Shown: positions 38,280-46,548 of the stretch, piece after piece
Layout of the letters: every line of letters starts with the position of its first letter
Numbering within the stretch: position 1 is the first letter of the stretch
Assembly: GCF_034661235.1 (NCBI RefSeq)
Contig: NZ_CP141059.1
Span: 372,001 to 436,000, forward strand
DNA length: 64,000 bases
Direction of reading: 5' to 3'
Source of the DNA: Nocardioides bizhenqiangii
Lineage (GTDB): Bacteria; Actinomycetota; Actinomycetes; Propionibacteriales; Nocardioidaceae
Program-made: the position numbers and the translations under genes
The notes under the pieces: model-generated
Told to the model about the DNA's origin: nothing
Seen by the model: only the letters and a program-made list of their open reading frames with translations
Database searches by the model: none

Positions 38280-40310
38280 TCATGAGAAGGGGGCCTCTTC
38301 GTGGTCGGAGGGCGGGTTGAGGCCGTGCTCACCGAGGTCGACGTCGATGCCCTCGGCCGCACCGACCAGCTGGCCGATCGCCTCGGCGAGCTCGGCCGCC
38401 TTCAGGGGCAGACCGCGCACGTGGTTGTAGCCGATCGCGTCGACGAGGTACTCCGCGCGGAGCAGCTTGGAGAGCTGGCCGAGGTTCATCTCGGGCACGA
38501 GCACCTTGTCGTAGCCCTTGAGGATCTCGCCCAGGTCGGCCGGGAACGGGTTCAGGTGGCGCAGGTGGGTCTGCGCGACGTGGTAGCCGGCACGCCGGAC
38601 CCGGCGGCAGGCGGCGCCGATCGGGCCGTACGTCGAGCCCCAGCCGATGACGAGCACCTTCGCCTTGCCTTGTCCTGGTGGGCCGGAGGGGTCGTCGACC
38701 TCGAGCGGCGGGAGCGACTTGGCGATCGCCTCGACCTTGGCCTGGCGGGTGCGGACCATGAAGTCGTGGTTGGCCGGGTCGTAGGAGATGTTGCCGTGCC
38801 CGTCGCCCTTCTCCAGGCCACCGATCCGGTGCTCCAGGCCGGCGGTGCCGGGGATGGCCCACGGGCGGGCCAGCGTCTCCTCGTCGCGCAGGTAGGGCCA
38901 GAACTCGTCGGGCTCGCCCTCCCCGACCCCCTCCTTCTGTGCAGCCAGCGACTTCTTGCCGACGTGGTTGGGACCGGTCGCGAACGCGGGGTCGATCTCC
39001 GGGAGGTCGTCGAGGGACGGGATCAGCCACGGCTCGGAGCCGTTGGCGAGGTAGCCGTCGGAGAGCAGCATGACGGGGGTGCGGTAGGTGATCGCGATCC
39101 GGGCCGCCTCGACGGCCGCGGAGAAACAGTCACCGGGGGACTGTGGCGCGACGATCGGCACCGGCGCCTCGCCGTTGCGGCCGTACATCGCCTGCAGCAG
39201 GTCGGCCTGCTCGGTCTTGGTCGGCAGTCCGGTCGACGGACCACCGCGCTGCACGTCGATCACGAGCAGCGGCAGCTCGGTCATCACCGCCAGGCCGATC
39301 GCCTCGGACTTCAGGGCGATGCCCGGGCCGGAGGTGGTGGTCACGCCGAGGGAACCGGCGAAGGACGCGCCGATCGCGGCACCGATGCCGGCGATCTCGT
39401 CCTCGGCCTGGAGCGTGGTCACGCCGAACGACTTGTGCTTCGACAGCTCGTGGAGGATGTCGGAGGCCGGGGTGATCGGGTAGGAGCCGAGGAAGATCGG
39501 CAGGCCCGAGCGGACGCCCGCGGCGATCAGGCCGTAGGACAAGGCTAGGTTGCCGGTGATGTTGCGATAGGCCCCGGGCGGCAGGGTGGCCGGCTTGATC
39601 TCGTAGCGGACCACGAACGTCTCGGTCGTCTCGCCGAAGTTCCACCCCGCCTTGAACGCGGTGAGGTTGGCACCGAGGATGTCGGGCGCCTTCTTGAACT
39701 TGTTCTCCAGGAACGCCGTCGTGGGCTCGGTCGGCCGGCCGTACATCCAGGACAGCAGCCCGAGGGCGAACATGTTCTTGGCGCGGGCGGCGTCCTTGCG
39801 GGACAGGCCGTACTCCTTGACCGCCTCGACCGTCATGCCGGTCAGGTCGACCGGGTGGACCTGGAAGTCACCGAGCGGGTCGTTGGCGTCGCCGAGCAGG
39901 TCGAGCGGGTTGACGTCGTAGCCGGCCTTGTCGAGGTTGCGCTTGGTGAAGTCGTGGCTGTCGACGATGATCGCCGCGCCCTTCGGCAGGTCGCCGACGT
40001 TGGCCTTCAGGGCGGCGGGGTTCATCGCCACCAGCACGTCGGGCCGGTCGCCGGCCGTGAGGATGTCGTGGTCGGCGAAGTGCACCTGGAAGGACGACAC
40101 GCCCGGCAGGGTGCCCTGAGGGGCGCGGATCTCGGCCGGGAAGTTCGGCAGGGTCACCAGGTCGTTGCCGAAGACGGCGGACTCCTGGGTGAACCGGTCA
40201 CCGGTCAGCTGCATGCCGTCGCCGGAGTCGCCGGCGAACCGGATGATCACCCGGTCGAGCTGCTTGACCTGTTTGGTCTGACTCACGATCGGTCCACTTT
40301 CCCTGTGCAC
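38280..40310 (-). CDS. korA: 2-oxoacid:ferredoxin oxidoreductase subunit alpha (gamma-alpha fusion)
   Basis: 676 residues. N-terminal gamma domain (RVIIRFAGDSGDGMQLTGDRF), then the alpha pyrimidine-binding domain (GSYPITPASDILHELSKHK, TTSGPGIALKSEAIGLAVM, VQRGGPSTGLPTKTEQ), and domain III at the C-terminus. Start: GTG 40310 lies exactly 7 nt after a TAGAAT -10 box (leaderless); GTG 40286 (VSQTKQVKQLDR), with GGGAAAG upstream, is an equally possible start and would remove eight residues. First gene of the korAB unit. A KstR-like palindrome overlaps its promoter. Confidence 0.93.
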   Translation of the reverse strand: MHRESGPIVSQTKQVKQLDRVIIRFAGDSGDGMQLTGDRFTQESAVFGNDLVTLPNFPAEIRAPQGTLPGVSSFQVHFADHDILTAGDRPDVLVAMNPAALKANVGDLPKGAAIIVDSHDFTKRNLDKAGYDVNPLDLLGDANDPLGDFQVHPVDLTGMTVEAVKEYGLSRKDAARAKNMFALGLLSWMYGRPTEPTTAFLENKFKKAPDILGANLTAFKAGWNFGETTETFVVRYEIKPATLPPGAYRNITGNLALSYGLIAAGVRSGLPIFLGSYPITPASDILHELSKHKSFGVTTLQAEDEIAGIGAAIGASFAGSLGVTTTSGPGIALKSEAIGLAVMTELPLLVIDVQRGGPSTGLPTKTEQADLLQAMYGRNGEAPVPIVAPQSPGDCFSAAVEAARIAITYRTPVMLLSDGYLANGSEPWLIPSLDDLPEIDPAFATGPNHVGKKSLAAQKEGVGEGEPDEFWPYLRDEETLARPWAIPGTAGLEHRIGGLEKGDGHGNISYDPANHDFMVRTRQAKVEAIAKSLPPLEVDDPSGPPGQGKAKVLVIGWGSTYGPIGAACRRVRRAGYHVAQTHLRHLNPFPADLGEILKGYDKVLVPEMNLGQLSKLLRAEYLVDAIGYNHVRGLPLKAAELAEAIGQLVGAAEGIDVDLGEHGLNPPSDHEEAPFS

Positions 40311-40317
40311 GTTCCTG

Positions 40318-40335
40318 ATTCTAGAACCTGTTCCA
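40318..40335 (-). promoter_or_regulatory. korA promoter with overlapping TnnAACnnGTTnnA palindrome
   Basis: Minus-strand TAGAAT (40323-40318) is a good -10 box for korA. Overlapping it, TAGAACCTGTTCCA (40322-40335, plus strand) fits TnnAACnnGTTnnA, the consensus reported for KstR-type TetR repressors of actinobacterial steroid catabolism. The motif is short and degenerate (eight fixed bases), so a chance match is possible, but its position on the -10 box is right for an operator. Confidence 0.4.
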
Positions 40336-40345
40336 GTTTTTGCCT

Positions 40346-40357
40346 GGACACGTGTCC
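40346..40357. promoter_or_regulatory. 12-bp perfect palindrome upstream of korA
   Basis: GGACACGTGTCC, about 23 bp upstream of the korA -10 box. Perfect dyad, plausible binding site for a homodimeric regulator, identity unknown. Confidence 0.35.
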
Positions 40358-40516
40358 GAAGTCTCGCTCGCGGTGGCTAGCGACACGCGCTCCACGATAG
40401 TCCGCCCGCGGCGCTCATCCGATTCGGTGCCAGGTTCTGGGAGGGGATCGAGGTGAGGTCACTCACAACCCGGCGCCCGGCGAGCACAACCACGTCTCAC
40501 GTCCGACATGCGGGAT

Positions 40517-40579
40517 TTGCATACTGACTCACTTAAGTCTAGTAATCTACCTGTCATTAGGCATGAAGGCCGCGCCTAA
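40517..40579 (+). promoter_or_regulatory. Promoter and leader of the sulfate transport operon
   Basis: TTGCAT (40517-40522), 17 nt, TAGTAA (40540-40545) make a good sigma70-type promoter. The 8-bp palindrome ACTTAAGT lies in the spacer, and TTAGGC/GCCTAA form an inverted repeat (40557-40579) near the predicted start of the transcript. Either could respond to sulfur status. The rest of the stretch between korA and this operon shows nothing else. The leader to the ATG is about 70 nt, too short for a known SAM riboswitch. Confidence 0.45.
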
Positions 40580-40620
40580 CGGGGTATCGGCCAGGGACAC
40601 GAAGGCAGGAAGTGACGTAC

Positions 40621-41667
40621 ATGAAGAAGACGATCAAGGCGACGGTCGTGGGACTGACCGGAGTGCTGGCCTTGACCGCCTGCACCTCGGCCGGCGGCAG
40701 CAGCTCGGAGGACACGCTCTCGGTGGTGGCCTTCTCGGTCATGGAGACGGCGAACGAAGGCGTCTACGAGGGGTTCAAGGACTCGGACGCCGGCGACGGT
40801 GTCGAGTTCGCTCCGTCGTACGGCGCCTCCGGCGACCAGAGCCGCGCCGTCGTCGACGGCAAGGAGGCCGACTACGTCCACTTCTCGCTCGAGACGGACG
40901 TGACGCGTCTGGTCGACGAGGGCCTGGTCGCCGAGGACTGGAAGGAGGCCACGCCCACCAACGGCATCGCCACCTCGTCGGTCGTGGTCTTCGTGGTCCG
41001 CGAGGGCAACCCGCTCGGCATCGACTCCTGGGACGACCTCGCCAAGCCGGACATCGCGATCGTGACGCCCAACCCCGGCTCGTCCGGCGCGGCGCGGTGG
41101 AACATCCTCGCCGCGTGGGCGCACATCATCGGCGAGGGCGGCACCGAGGCGGAGGCGGAGGCGTTCGTGTCCGACCTGCTCGCGAACACCCCGGCGCTGC
41201 CCGCCAGCGGACGGGAGGCGACGTCCGCGTTCGTCGAAGGTGACCAGGACGTGCTGCTGTCCTACGAGAACGAGGCGATCCTCGCCAAGCAGAACGGCGA
41301 GGCCATCGACTACGTCGTCCCCCAGGACACGCTGCTCATCGAGAACCCGGCCGCGGTGACGGTCGACGCCAAGGACGCGGCCACGGACTTCCTCGAGTAC
41401 GTCACCTCGGCGGAGGCGCAGTCGCTGTACGCCGGGTTCGGGTTCCGTCCCGTGGCGGGCGTCGAGGGCGTCGAGCTGCCGGAGGTCGAGGGAGCCAACG
41501 ACCCTGCCGACCCGTTCCCGGCGCCGGCGCAGCTCTACACGATCGACGGTGACTTCGGCGGCTGGTCAGAAGCCGCGGAGAAGTTCTTCGCCGACGGTGA
41601 GGACGGGGAGCCACTCGGCATCATTCCCCAGCTCATCGAAGAGTCCGGCGCGGACGCCCAGGAGTAA
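40621..41667 (+). CDS. Sulfate ABC transporter, substrate-binding lipoprotein
   Basis: 348 residues. Lipoprotein signal with lipobox LTAC (cleavage before C21). Mature protein has the sulfate/thiosulfate-binding family features: FSVMETANEGVYEGFK, PSYGASGDQSRAVVDG, VTPNPGSSGAARWNILAAWA (oxyanion-binding loop). ATG 40621 fits AGGAAG 8-9 nt upstream better than GTG 40612. Captures sulfate or thiosulfate outside the membrane and delivers it to the CysTW permease encoded next. Operon sbp-cysT-cysW-cysA. Confidence 0.92.
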   Translation: MKKTIKATVVGLTGVLALTACTSAGGSSSEDTLSVVAFSVMETANEGVYEGFKDSDAGDGVEFAPSYGASGDQSRAVVDGKEADYVHFSLETDVTRLVDEGLVAEDWKEATPTNGIATSSVVVFVVREGNPLGIDSWDDLAKPDIAIVTPNPGSSGAARWNILAAWAHIIGEGGTEAEAEAFVSDLLANTPALPASGREATSAFVEGDQDVLLSYENEAILAKQNGEAIDYVVPQDTLLIENPAAVTVDAKDAATDFLEYVTSAEAQSLYAGFGFRPVAGVEGVELPEVEGANDPADPFPAPAQLYTIDGDFGGWSEAAEKFFADGEDGEPLGIIPQLIEESGADAQE

Positions 41668-41675
41668 CGAGACCT

Positions 41676-42530
41676 GTGGCTACCGCGACTCTTGACGCGA
41701 CCGCCCGCCCGACGCCGCCACCGCGGCGCCGGGCGGGCGCCCGCTCGACCCTGACCGCCGGGTCCGCGCTCGGGCTCGGCATCGCGGTCACCTGGTTCAG
41801 CCTGCTGGTGCTGATCCCGCTGACCGCCATCGTCGCCACCTCCGCCGAGCGCGGCTGGTCCGGCTACATCGACACGCTCTCCAACCCGCAGACCATGGCG
41901 GCGATCCGGCTCACCGTCGGCCAGTCGTTGCTGGTCACGGGGATCAACGTCGTCATGGGCACGCTGATCGCCTGGGTCCTGGTCCGCGACCGGTTCTGGG
42001 GCAAGCGGGTCCTCGACGTCATCATCGACATCCCGTTCGCCCTGCCGACCATCGTCGCCGGTCTGGTCCTGCTCGGCCTCTACGGCAACGGCAGCCCGAT
42101 CGGGCTGGACTGGGCCTACACCGAGCGCGCGGTGCTGCTGGCCCTGGCGTTCGTGACCCTGCCCTTCATCGTGCGGACGGTGCAGCCGGTGCTGGAGGAG
42201 CTCGACCATGACGTCGAGGAGGCCGCCGCATCCCTCGGCGCGAAGCGGCTCACCATCTTCCGGCGGATCATCCTGCCCAGCCTGGTGCCGGCGATCTTCG
42301 CCGGAGCCGCGCTGTCGTTCGCCCGGGCCATCGCGGAGTACGGCTCGCTGGTGCTGCTGAGCGGCAACAAGCCGTTCTCCACCGAGGTGGTCTCGGTGCG
42401 GGTGCTGTCCTTCATCGAGAACGGAAGCACGGCGTCGGCCGCCGCGGTCGCGAGCCTGATGCTCGCCGTCGCGCTGGTCGTGATCGTCGTGCTCGACATC
42501 GTGCAGAGGCGGGTGTCGCGTCGTGGTTGA
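41676..42530 (+). CDS. cysT: Sulfate ABC transporter permease CysT
   Basis: 284 residues, six helices. ISR loop EELDHDVEEAAASLGAKRLTIFRRIILP (shown here in part as EEAAASLGAKRLTIFRRI) contains the EAA-G motif that docks on CysA. FARAIAEYGSLVLLSGN is characteristic of CysT. GTG start with AGGAG upstream. Overlaps cysW by 8 bp. Confidence 0.93.
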   Translation: MATATLDATARPTPPPRRRAGARSTLTAGSALGLGIAVTWFSLLVLIPLTAIVATSAERGWSGYIDTLSNPQTMAAIRLTVGQSLLVTGINVVMGTLIAWVLVRDRFWGKRVLDVIIDIPFALPTIVAGLVLLGLYGNGSPIGLDWAYTERAVLLALAFVTLPFIVRTVQPVLEELDHDVEEAAASLGAKRLTIFRRIILPSLVPAIFAGAALSFARAIAEYGSLVLLSGNKPFSTEVVSVRVLSFIENGSTASAAAVASLMLAVALVVIVVLDIVQRRVSRRG

Positions 42531-43335
42531 GGTCTCGAACCCGGTCAAGTGGCTGCTCCGACTGCTCGCGCTGGGCTACGTCTTCCTCCTGGTCGCCTGG
42601 CCCGTCTCGACCATCGTCCGGGAGGCGTTCGGCGACGGTCTCGGCACCTTCGTCGACATCTTCAGCGACGAGGAGGCGGTCAACGCCCTCATCCTGACGG
42701 CACAGGTCGCGCTGCAGGCGGTGGCCATCAACCTCGTCTTCGGCGTGGGTATCTCGCTGCTGCTGGTCCGCTACGAGTTCCCTGGCAAGCGGGTCCTCTC
42801 CGCGCTCATCGACCTCCCGATGGCCGTGTCGCCCGTGGTGGTGGGGTTGTCGCTGCTGCTGGTCTACAACGGTCGCGACGGGTGGTTCGGAACCCACCTG
42901 GAGGAGTGGGGGATCCAGATCATCTTCAGCGGCACCGGGATGATCATGGCCACCTGCTTCGTCGCGCTGCCGCTGGTGATCCGCGAGGTGGTGCCGGTCC
43001 TCACCGAGATCGGTGACGACCAGGAGCAGGCCGCGCGCAGCCTCGGCGCGAACGCGCGGCAGACGTTCCTGCGGATCACCCTGCCCAGCATCAAGTGGGC
43101 GGTGGTGTACGGCGTCGTGCTGAGCCTGGCCCGCAGCCTCGGCGAGTTCGGCGCGGTCAAGATCGTCTCCAGCGGCGTCGCCAACCAGACCCAGACCGCG
43201 ACTCTTCTCGTCGAGAAGCAGTACCAGAGCTTCGACCAGGACGGCGCCTACGCCGTCTCGTTCGTCCTCGCCTTCGCGAGCGTGCTCTGCATCGTCGTCG
43301 TCTCCCTCCTCCGACCCAAGGAGATACACAAATGA
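42523..43335 (+). CDS. cysW: Sulfate ABC transporter permease CysW
   Basis: 270 residues, six helices. [21 protein letters not shown] is the EAA motif; [17 protein letters not shown] is typical of CysW. Forms the heterodimeric channel with CysT. GTG start within the last codons of cysT; its stop overlaps the cysA ATG (ATGA). Confidence 0.93.
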   Translation: MVEVSNPVKWLLRLLALGYVFLLVAWPVSTIVREAFGDGLGTFVDIFSDEEAVNALILTAQVALQAVAINLVFGVGISLLLVRYEFPGKRVLSALIDLPMAVSPVVVGLSLLLVYNGRDGWFGTHLEEWGIQIIFSGTGMIMATCFVALPLVIREVVPVLTEIGDDQEQAARSLGANARQTFLRITLPSIKWAVVYGVVLSLARSLGEFGAVKIVSSGVANQTQTATLLVEKQYQSFDQDGAYAVSFVLAFASVLCIVVVSLLRPKEIHK

Positions 43336-44321
43336 GCATCGAAGTAACCAACGTGACCAAGAAGTACGGCGACTTCTACGCCCTCGACGACGTCAGCGTC
43401 TCGCTGCCCACGGGCCAGCTCACCGCGCTGCTCGGCCCGTCGGGCGGCGGCAAGTCGACGCTGCTGCGGATCATCGCCGGCCTCGACACCGCCGACAGCG
43501 GCACCGTCGCGATCGAGGGCACGAACGCGACCAAGCTGCCGCCGCAGAAGCGGAACGTCGGCTTCGTGTTCCAGCACTACGCCGTCTTCAAGCACATGAC
43601 GGTGGCGAAGAACGTGGCATTCGGCCTCGAGATCCGCAAGACCCCCAAGGCCGAGGTCAAGCGGCGGGTGGGGGAGCTGCTCGAGCTCGTTCACCTCTCG
43701 CAGTTCGCCGACCGGCTGCCGTCGCAGCTGTCGGGCGGCCAGCGGCAGCGGATGGCACTGGCCCGGGCTCTCGCCGTCGAGCCGACGGTGCTGCTGCTCG
43801 ACGAGCCGTTCGGGGCACTCGACGCGAAGGTCCGCAAGGAGCTGCGCGAGTGGCTGCGCCGTCTCCACGACGAGGTCCACGTGACGACGGTCTTCGTCAC
43901 GCACGACCAGGAGGAGGCGATGGAGGTCGCCGACGAGATCGTCGTCATCAACCACGGCCGGGTCGAGCAGGTCGGCAGCCCCGACCAGCTCTACGACGAG
44001 CCGGCCAGCGACTTCGTGATGGGCTTCCTGGGTGAGGTGACCCGGCTGGGTCCGGTGCGCCTCCGCCCCCACGACGTCGAGGTCGCGGTCACCCCGGGTC
44101 GCGCCGGCGCGCTGCCGGGCACCGTCACCCGGTTGCTGCGGGTCGGCTTCGAGGTGCGGCTCCAGGTCGAGCTCGACGAGGAGTTCGGGGCCGGCGCCGA
44201 CCCGGTGTCCGTCGTACTCTCCCGGAGCCACGCGCGTTCGCTCGACCTCGAGCTCGGCTCCAAGGTCTGGCTCACCGCCGCCATCGGCGCCGTCACGGTC
44301 CCCGCGATGGTCGCCGTCTGA
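43332..44321 (+). CDS. cysA: Sulfate ABC transporter ATP-binding protein CysA
   Basis: 329 residues. Walker [10 protein letters not shown] (near 36), Q-loop VFQHYAVF, signature [15 protein letters not shown], Walker [18 protein letters not shown]-loop [13 protein letters not shown], then a TOBE-type regulatory domain (about 235-329). Energises sulfate import. ATG overlaps cysW. A long hairpin 22 bp after the stop probably ends the transcript. Confidence 0.94.
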   Translation: MSIEVTNVTKKYGDFYALDDVSVSLPTGQLTALLGPSGGGKSTLLRIIAGLDTADSGTVAIEGTNATKLPPQKRNVGFVFQHYAVFKHMTVAKNVAFGLEIRKTPKAEVKRRVGELLELVHLSQFADRLPSQLSGGQRQRMALARALAVEPTVLLLDEPFGALDAKVRKELREWLRRLHDEVHVTTVFVTHDQEEAMEVADEIVVINHGRVEQVGSPDQLYDEPASDFVMGFLGEVTRLGPVRLRPHDVEVAVTPGRAGALPGTVTRLLRVGFEVRLQVELDEEFGAGADPVSVVLSRSHARSLDLELGSKVWLTAAIGAVTVPAMVAV

Positions 44322-44343
44322 CGCTGCCGGGCCGGATTCCGCG

Positions 44344-44404
44344 TAGTCCCTGACGTCTCTGCTGCGCGATCTGGCGCGATCGACGACAGAAACGTCAGGG
44401 ACTA
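44344..44404. terminator. Long repeat-like hairpin TAGTCCCTGACGT
   Basis: An 18-bp stem with one mismatch: TAGTCCCTGACGTCTCTG (44344-44361) and CAGAAACGTCAGGGACTA (44387-44404), loop about 25 nt. It sits between convergent cysA and the SRPBCC gene and probably terminates both. The right arm also encodes the last residues and stop (DSP-stop) of the SRPBCC protein. GTCCCTGACGT strings look like a dispersed repeat, but no second copy is in the window. Confidence 0.65.
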
Positions 44405-44880
44405 TCCGCGCCCGGCTCCGCCTCCGCGCGTCGCTTGAGCGCGTCGGCGTGGCGGCGGAAGCCGTCGGCGACGCGGCCGGGTCCGGCAAGGGGGACCAGA
44501 GGTCCGGAGAACTCCTCGACTGTGTCGTACGTCGTCGGCCCGCCCGGCGCTTGCGTCAGCCGTTGGTGCCGGGTGCCTCGGACCAGGCCCAGCTTGGAGG
44601 GGAGGCCGGCGTACTCGTAGGAGAGCAGGGCGGTCGTCGTGCCGTCGGCGGCGGTGGCCGGCGGCTCGATCGCGGTGATCACCTCGGGGGACCGGGTGCC
44701 CTTGCCGTTCGCCCAGCGCACATGGAGAACGATCGGGTTGCCGACCGCGGGCGGCTGCGGAGTCTCGGCGCGAACGACGAACGGGTTCCACTCGCCGTAG
44801 CAATCCGTGTCGAGCATGACCTGCCAGACCGCGGCGAGCGGGGCGTCGATCTCGACCGACGCCCGGGGGTCAGCAGCCAT
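44395..44880 (-). CDS. SRPBCC-domain protein
   Basis: 161 residues. VEIDAPLAAVWQVMLDTDCYGEWNPFVV is the polyketide-cyclase/START-like (SRPBCC) N-terminus; a helix-grip fold binding hydrophobic ligands is expected. EEFSGPLVPLAG and DGFRRHADALKRRAE (C-terminal helix) are also typical. Function unknown. The ATG at 44880 overlaps by 11 bp the end of the small membrane protein gene upstream. The C-terminus is cut inside a repeat-like hairpin. Confidence 0.8.
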   Translation of the reverse strand: MAADPRASVEIDAPLAAVWQVMLDTDCYGEWNPFVVRAETPQPPAVGNPIVLHVRWANGKGTRSPEVITAIEPPATAADGTTTALLSYEYAGLPSKLGLVRGTRHQRLTQAPGGPTTYDTVEEFSGPLVPLAGPGRVADGFRRHADALKRRAEAEPGADSP

Positions 44881-45139
44881 CGAGCTGAGCGCTGAGCGCT
44901 CGGACCGACTCCAGCTGGCTCTCGCGGTCGAGGCCCTCCCCGGGCGTGATCAACGCCGGCGCGATGAGGCCGACGGTCACGGTCGCCTGCGTGCCCGAGA
45001 CACAGGCCTGGTGCTCGGCGTACTCCCGTGCCTGCTCGGCATCGTCGTGGGCTTGCTCACCCGCCCGCCAGACGAGGAACCCGTGCACTGCCACGAGCAC
45101 GATCAACACGGACAGGAGGACGACGATCAGCCGATTCAT
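44870..45139 (-). CDS. Small membrane-anchored hypothetical protein
   Basis: 89 residues. One N-terminal transmembrane segment (NRLIVVLLSVLIVLVAVHGF, residues 2-21), a charged helical stretch (GEQAHDDAEQAREYAEHQ) and a Thr/Val-rich C-terminal part with two Cys. ATG 45139 begins right at the hydrophobic segment; earlier starts would put 44 poorly conserved residues before it. Overlaps and probably co-transcribed with the SRPBCC gene. No recognised family. Confidence 0.55.
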   Translation of the reverse strand: MNRLIVVLLSVLIVLVAVHGFLVWRAGEQAHDDAEQAREYAEHQACVSGTQATVTVGLIAPALITPGEGLDRESQLESVRALSAQLDGC

Positions 45140-45180
45140 GCGCGTCACCCTAACGACGACCCCTCCGTGCGGGGCAGACA

Positions 45181-45302
45181 GAATTAGCCCGTATGGGTGA
45201 TTCTGCGCAGCTTTACCCTCGGTAGCGTCGGTGGCCGGGCCCGGGCCACCGGGCCGATCTCGGGTATTCACGGCTTTTCGCTCTCAGAGGACGGCTAAAC
45301 GC
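45181..45302 (+). promoter_or_regulatory. Leader of decapeptide-repeat gene, copy 1
   Basis: 122 bp almost duplicated at 46424-46548: GAATTAGCCCG...GGGTGATTCTG, then CGGTAGCGTCGG (TAGCGT may be the -10 box), a GC-rich hairpin around CCGGGCCACCGGGCC, then GATCTCGGGTATTCACGGCTTTTCGCTCTCA and a GAGGAC/AAGGAC ribosome-binding site (quoted in parts of the shared block). Conservation between copies points to a structured 5-prime UTR. Confidence 0.55.
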
Positions 45303-46001
45303 ATGAGGCTTCCGCAACTCACCTTCGGCAAGGTCCTGGCAGGCACGGCTGTCGTGCTGGTCCTGACCACGGGCACCGCCTACGCGCACGGCATGATCAA
45401 CAGCGCAGACATCGTCAACGGCTCGATCCGGAGCGTCGACATCGGCAGCGGCGAGGTCAAGAGTGTCGACATCGGCAACTCGACGGTCCGCAGCGCCGAC
45501 ATCCTCAACGGCGGCGTCAAGTCCGACGACGTCCTCGACAGCTCGCTGACCTCGGCCGACGTCGCCCCCGACACGCTGACCGCTGACGACCTGGCGTCCA
45601 ACTCGGTGGGCCAGCTCGAGATCCAGACCGACGGTGTGGCCGCGACCGAGATCGCGGACAACACCATCGACTCGGGTGAGATCGTCGACTTCCAGCTGTC
45701 CAACCAGGACATCAGCGTCCTCACGGCCGAGGTGAGCTCCGCCGGTGTTCTCGACAACCAGTGCCCCGGTTGTGGCGTGTCGGTGATCAAGCTCAACGTC
45801 GGCCAGTACGAGGTCGACTTCTCGCGCGTCATCACCGCCTGCACCTTCGTGGCGACCGTCGGCCCTTCGGGCGGCGGTTCGGCGGCCGGTGAGATCAACG
45901 TGGCCGACCGTGGTGGCAACAACGAGGCGGTCTTCGTCGACACCAACGACTCCGCAGGCACGAGCGCGGACAGGCCGTTCCGGTTGGTCGTGGTGTGCTG
46001 A
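45303..46001 (+). CDS. Secreted decapeptide-repeat protein, copy 1
   Basis: 232 residues. Signal peptide 1-28 (KVLAGTAVVLVLTTGTAYA). Residues 31-140 are eleven tandem ten-residue units with pattern x-[IVL]-[RKT]-S-x-D-[IV]-x-x-[GDS], for example SIRSVDIGSG and TVRSADILNG; this resembles a double pentapeptide repeat and predicts a beta-solenoid. The C-terminal domain (about 145-232) has three Cys (NQCPGCG, ITAC). AGAGGAC precedes the ATG. Surface or extracellular structural role inferred. The stop overlaps the next gene as TGATG. Confidence 0.82.
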   Translation: MRLPQLTFGKVLAGTAVVLVLTTGTAYAHGMINSADIVNGSIRSVDIGSGEVKSVDIGNSTVRSADILNGGVKSDDVLDSSLTSADVAPDTLTADDLASNSVGQLEIQTDGVAATEIADNTIDSGEIVDFQLSNQDISVLTAEVSSAGVLDNQCPGCGVSVIKLNVGQYEVDFSRVITACTFVATVGPSGGGSAAGEINVADRGGNNEAVFVDTNDSAGTSADRPFRLVVVC

Positions 46002-46360
46002 TGAAGCTGCGACCCAGTCACGCTGTCGCCGCTGGCGCCGCCGTGCTCGGGATGTTGGTCGCGGCGCCGGCGATCGCCGGCGTCGGTCAGGCCTCCGATC
46101 CCGGACGGCAACCGTCAGCGGGGGCGAGCGCGGAGAAGAAGTCCGACTTCCGGGTCGGCAGCCAGCCGAAGGCCGGCGTCGAGGTGAAGGCCGGGACGAC
46201 CGACTTCCGCCTCGGCAAGCAGCCGGTCAACCGCAACCCGCAGAAGCCGACCAAGGTCGCAAAGGTCAGGGACAACGACCGGGGCGTCAAGGGGCTGAAG
46301 GTGACGAAGGACAGGGGCAAGAGGAACCTGCCCGCCACGCGGGATCGCGGAGTCCGCTAA
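46001..46360 (+). CDS. Small basic secreted protein
   Basis: 119 residues. Signal peptide at 1-24 (AVAAGAAVLGMLVAAPAIAG). The mature protein is strongly basic, with short repeated phrases: KKSDFRVGSQPKAG and TTDFRLGKQPVN (a [S/T]DFR[V/L]G motif twice) and a Lys/Arg-rich end (KVTKDRGKRNLPATRDRG). Translationally coupled to the decapeptide-repeat gene by TGATG and absent after copy 2. Function unknown; electrostatic partner of the acidic repeat protein is a guess. Confidence 0.68.
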   Translation: MKLRPSHAVAAGAAVLGMLVAAPAIAGVGQASDPGRQPSAGASAEKKSDFRVGSQPKAGVEVKAGTTDFRLGKQPVNRNPQKPTKVAKVRDNDRGVKGLKVTKDRGKRNLPATRDRGVR

Positions 46361-46372
46361 CGGGTGCGCTGG

Positions 46373-46406
46373 CCGTGGTCCGGCTTCCGAGGGAGTCGGA
46401 CCACGG
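46373..46406 (+). terminator. Terminator after copy-1 unit
   Basis: CCGTGGTCCG pairs with CGGACCACGG, extended by wobble pairs, loop around CCGAGG. Follows the stop of the basic protein by 12 bp. Confidence 0.7.
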
Positions 46407-46423
46407 ACGGGCATGCCTATGCC

Positions 46424-46548
46424 GAATTAGCCCGTTCGGGTGATTCTGCCCGCGCCGCCTCGTCGGTAGCGTCGGGGCCCGGGCTCGGACCACCGGGCCG
46501 ATCTCGGGTATTCACGGCTTTTCGCTCTCAAAGGACGGCAATAACCAC
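46424..46548 (+). promoter_or_regulatory. Leader of decapeptide-repeat gene, copy 2
   Basis: Second copy of the block at 45181, with most bases identical over GATCTCGGGTATTCACGGC and neighbouring segments; starts GAATTAGCCCGTTCGGGTGA, where CCCGTTCGGG is a perfect small dyad. TAGCGT again precedes the hairpin. Confidence 0.55.

Noticed and set aside
40547..40620. Possible riboswitch before the sulfate transporter
   Set aside because: The leader after the predicted promoter is only about 70 nt and shows a single small inverted repeat; no known SAM-type fold is visible.
45181..46548. Possible CRISPR-like repeats in the 45-46.5 kb leaders
   Set aside because: Only two copies about 1.2 kb apart, each in front of a paralogous gene; this is a gene duplication, not an array.
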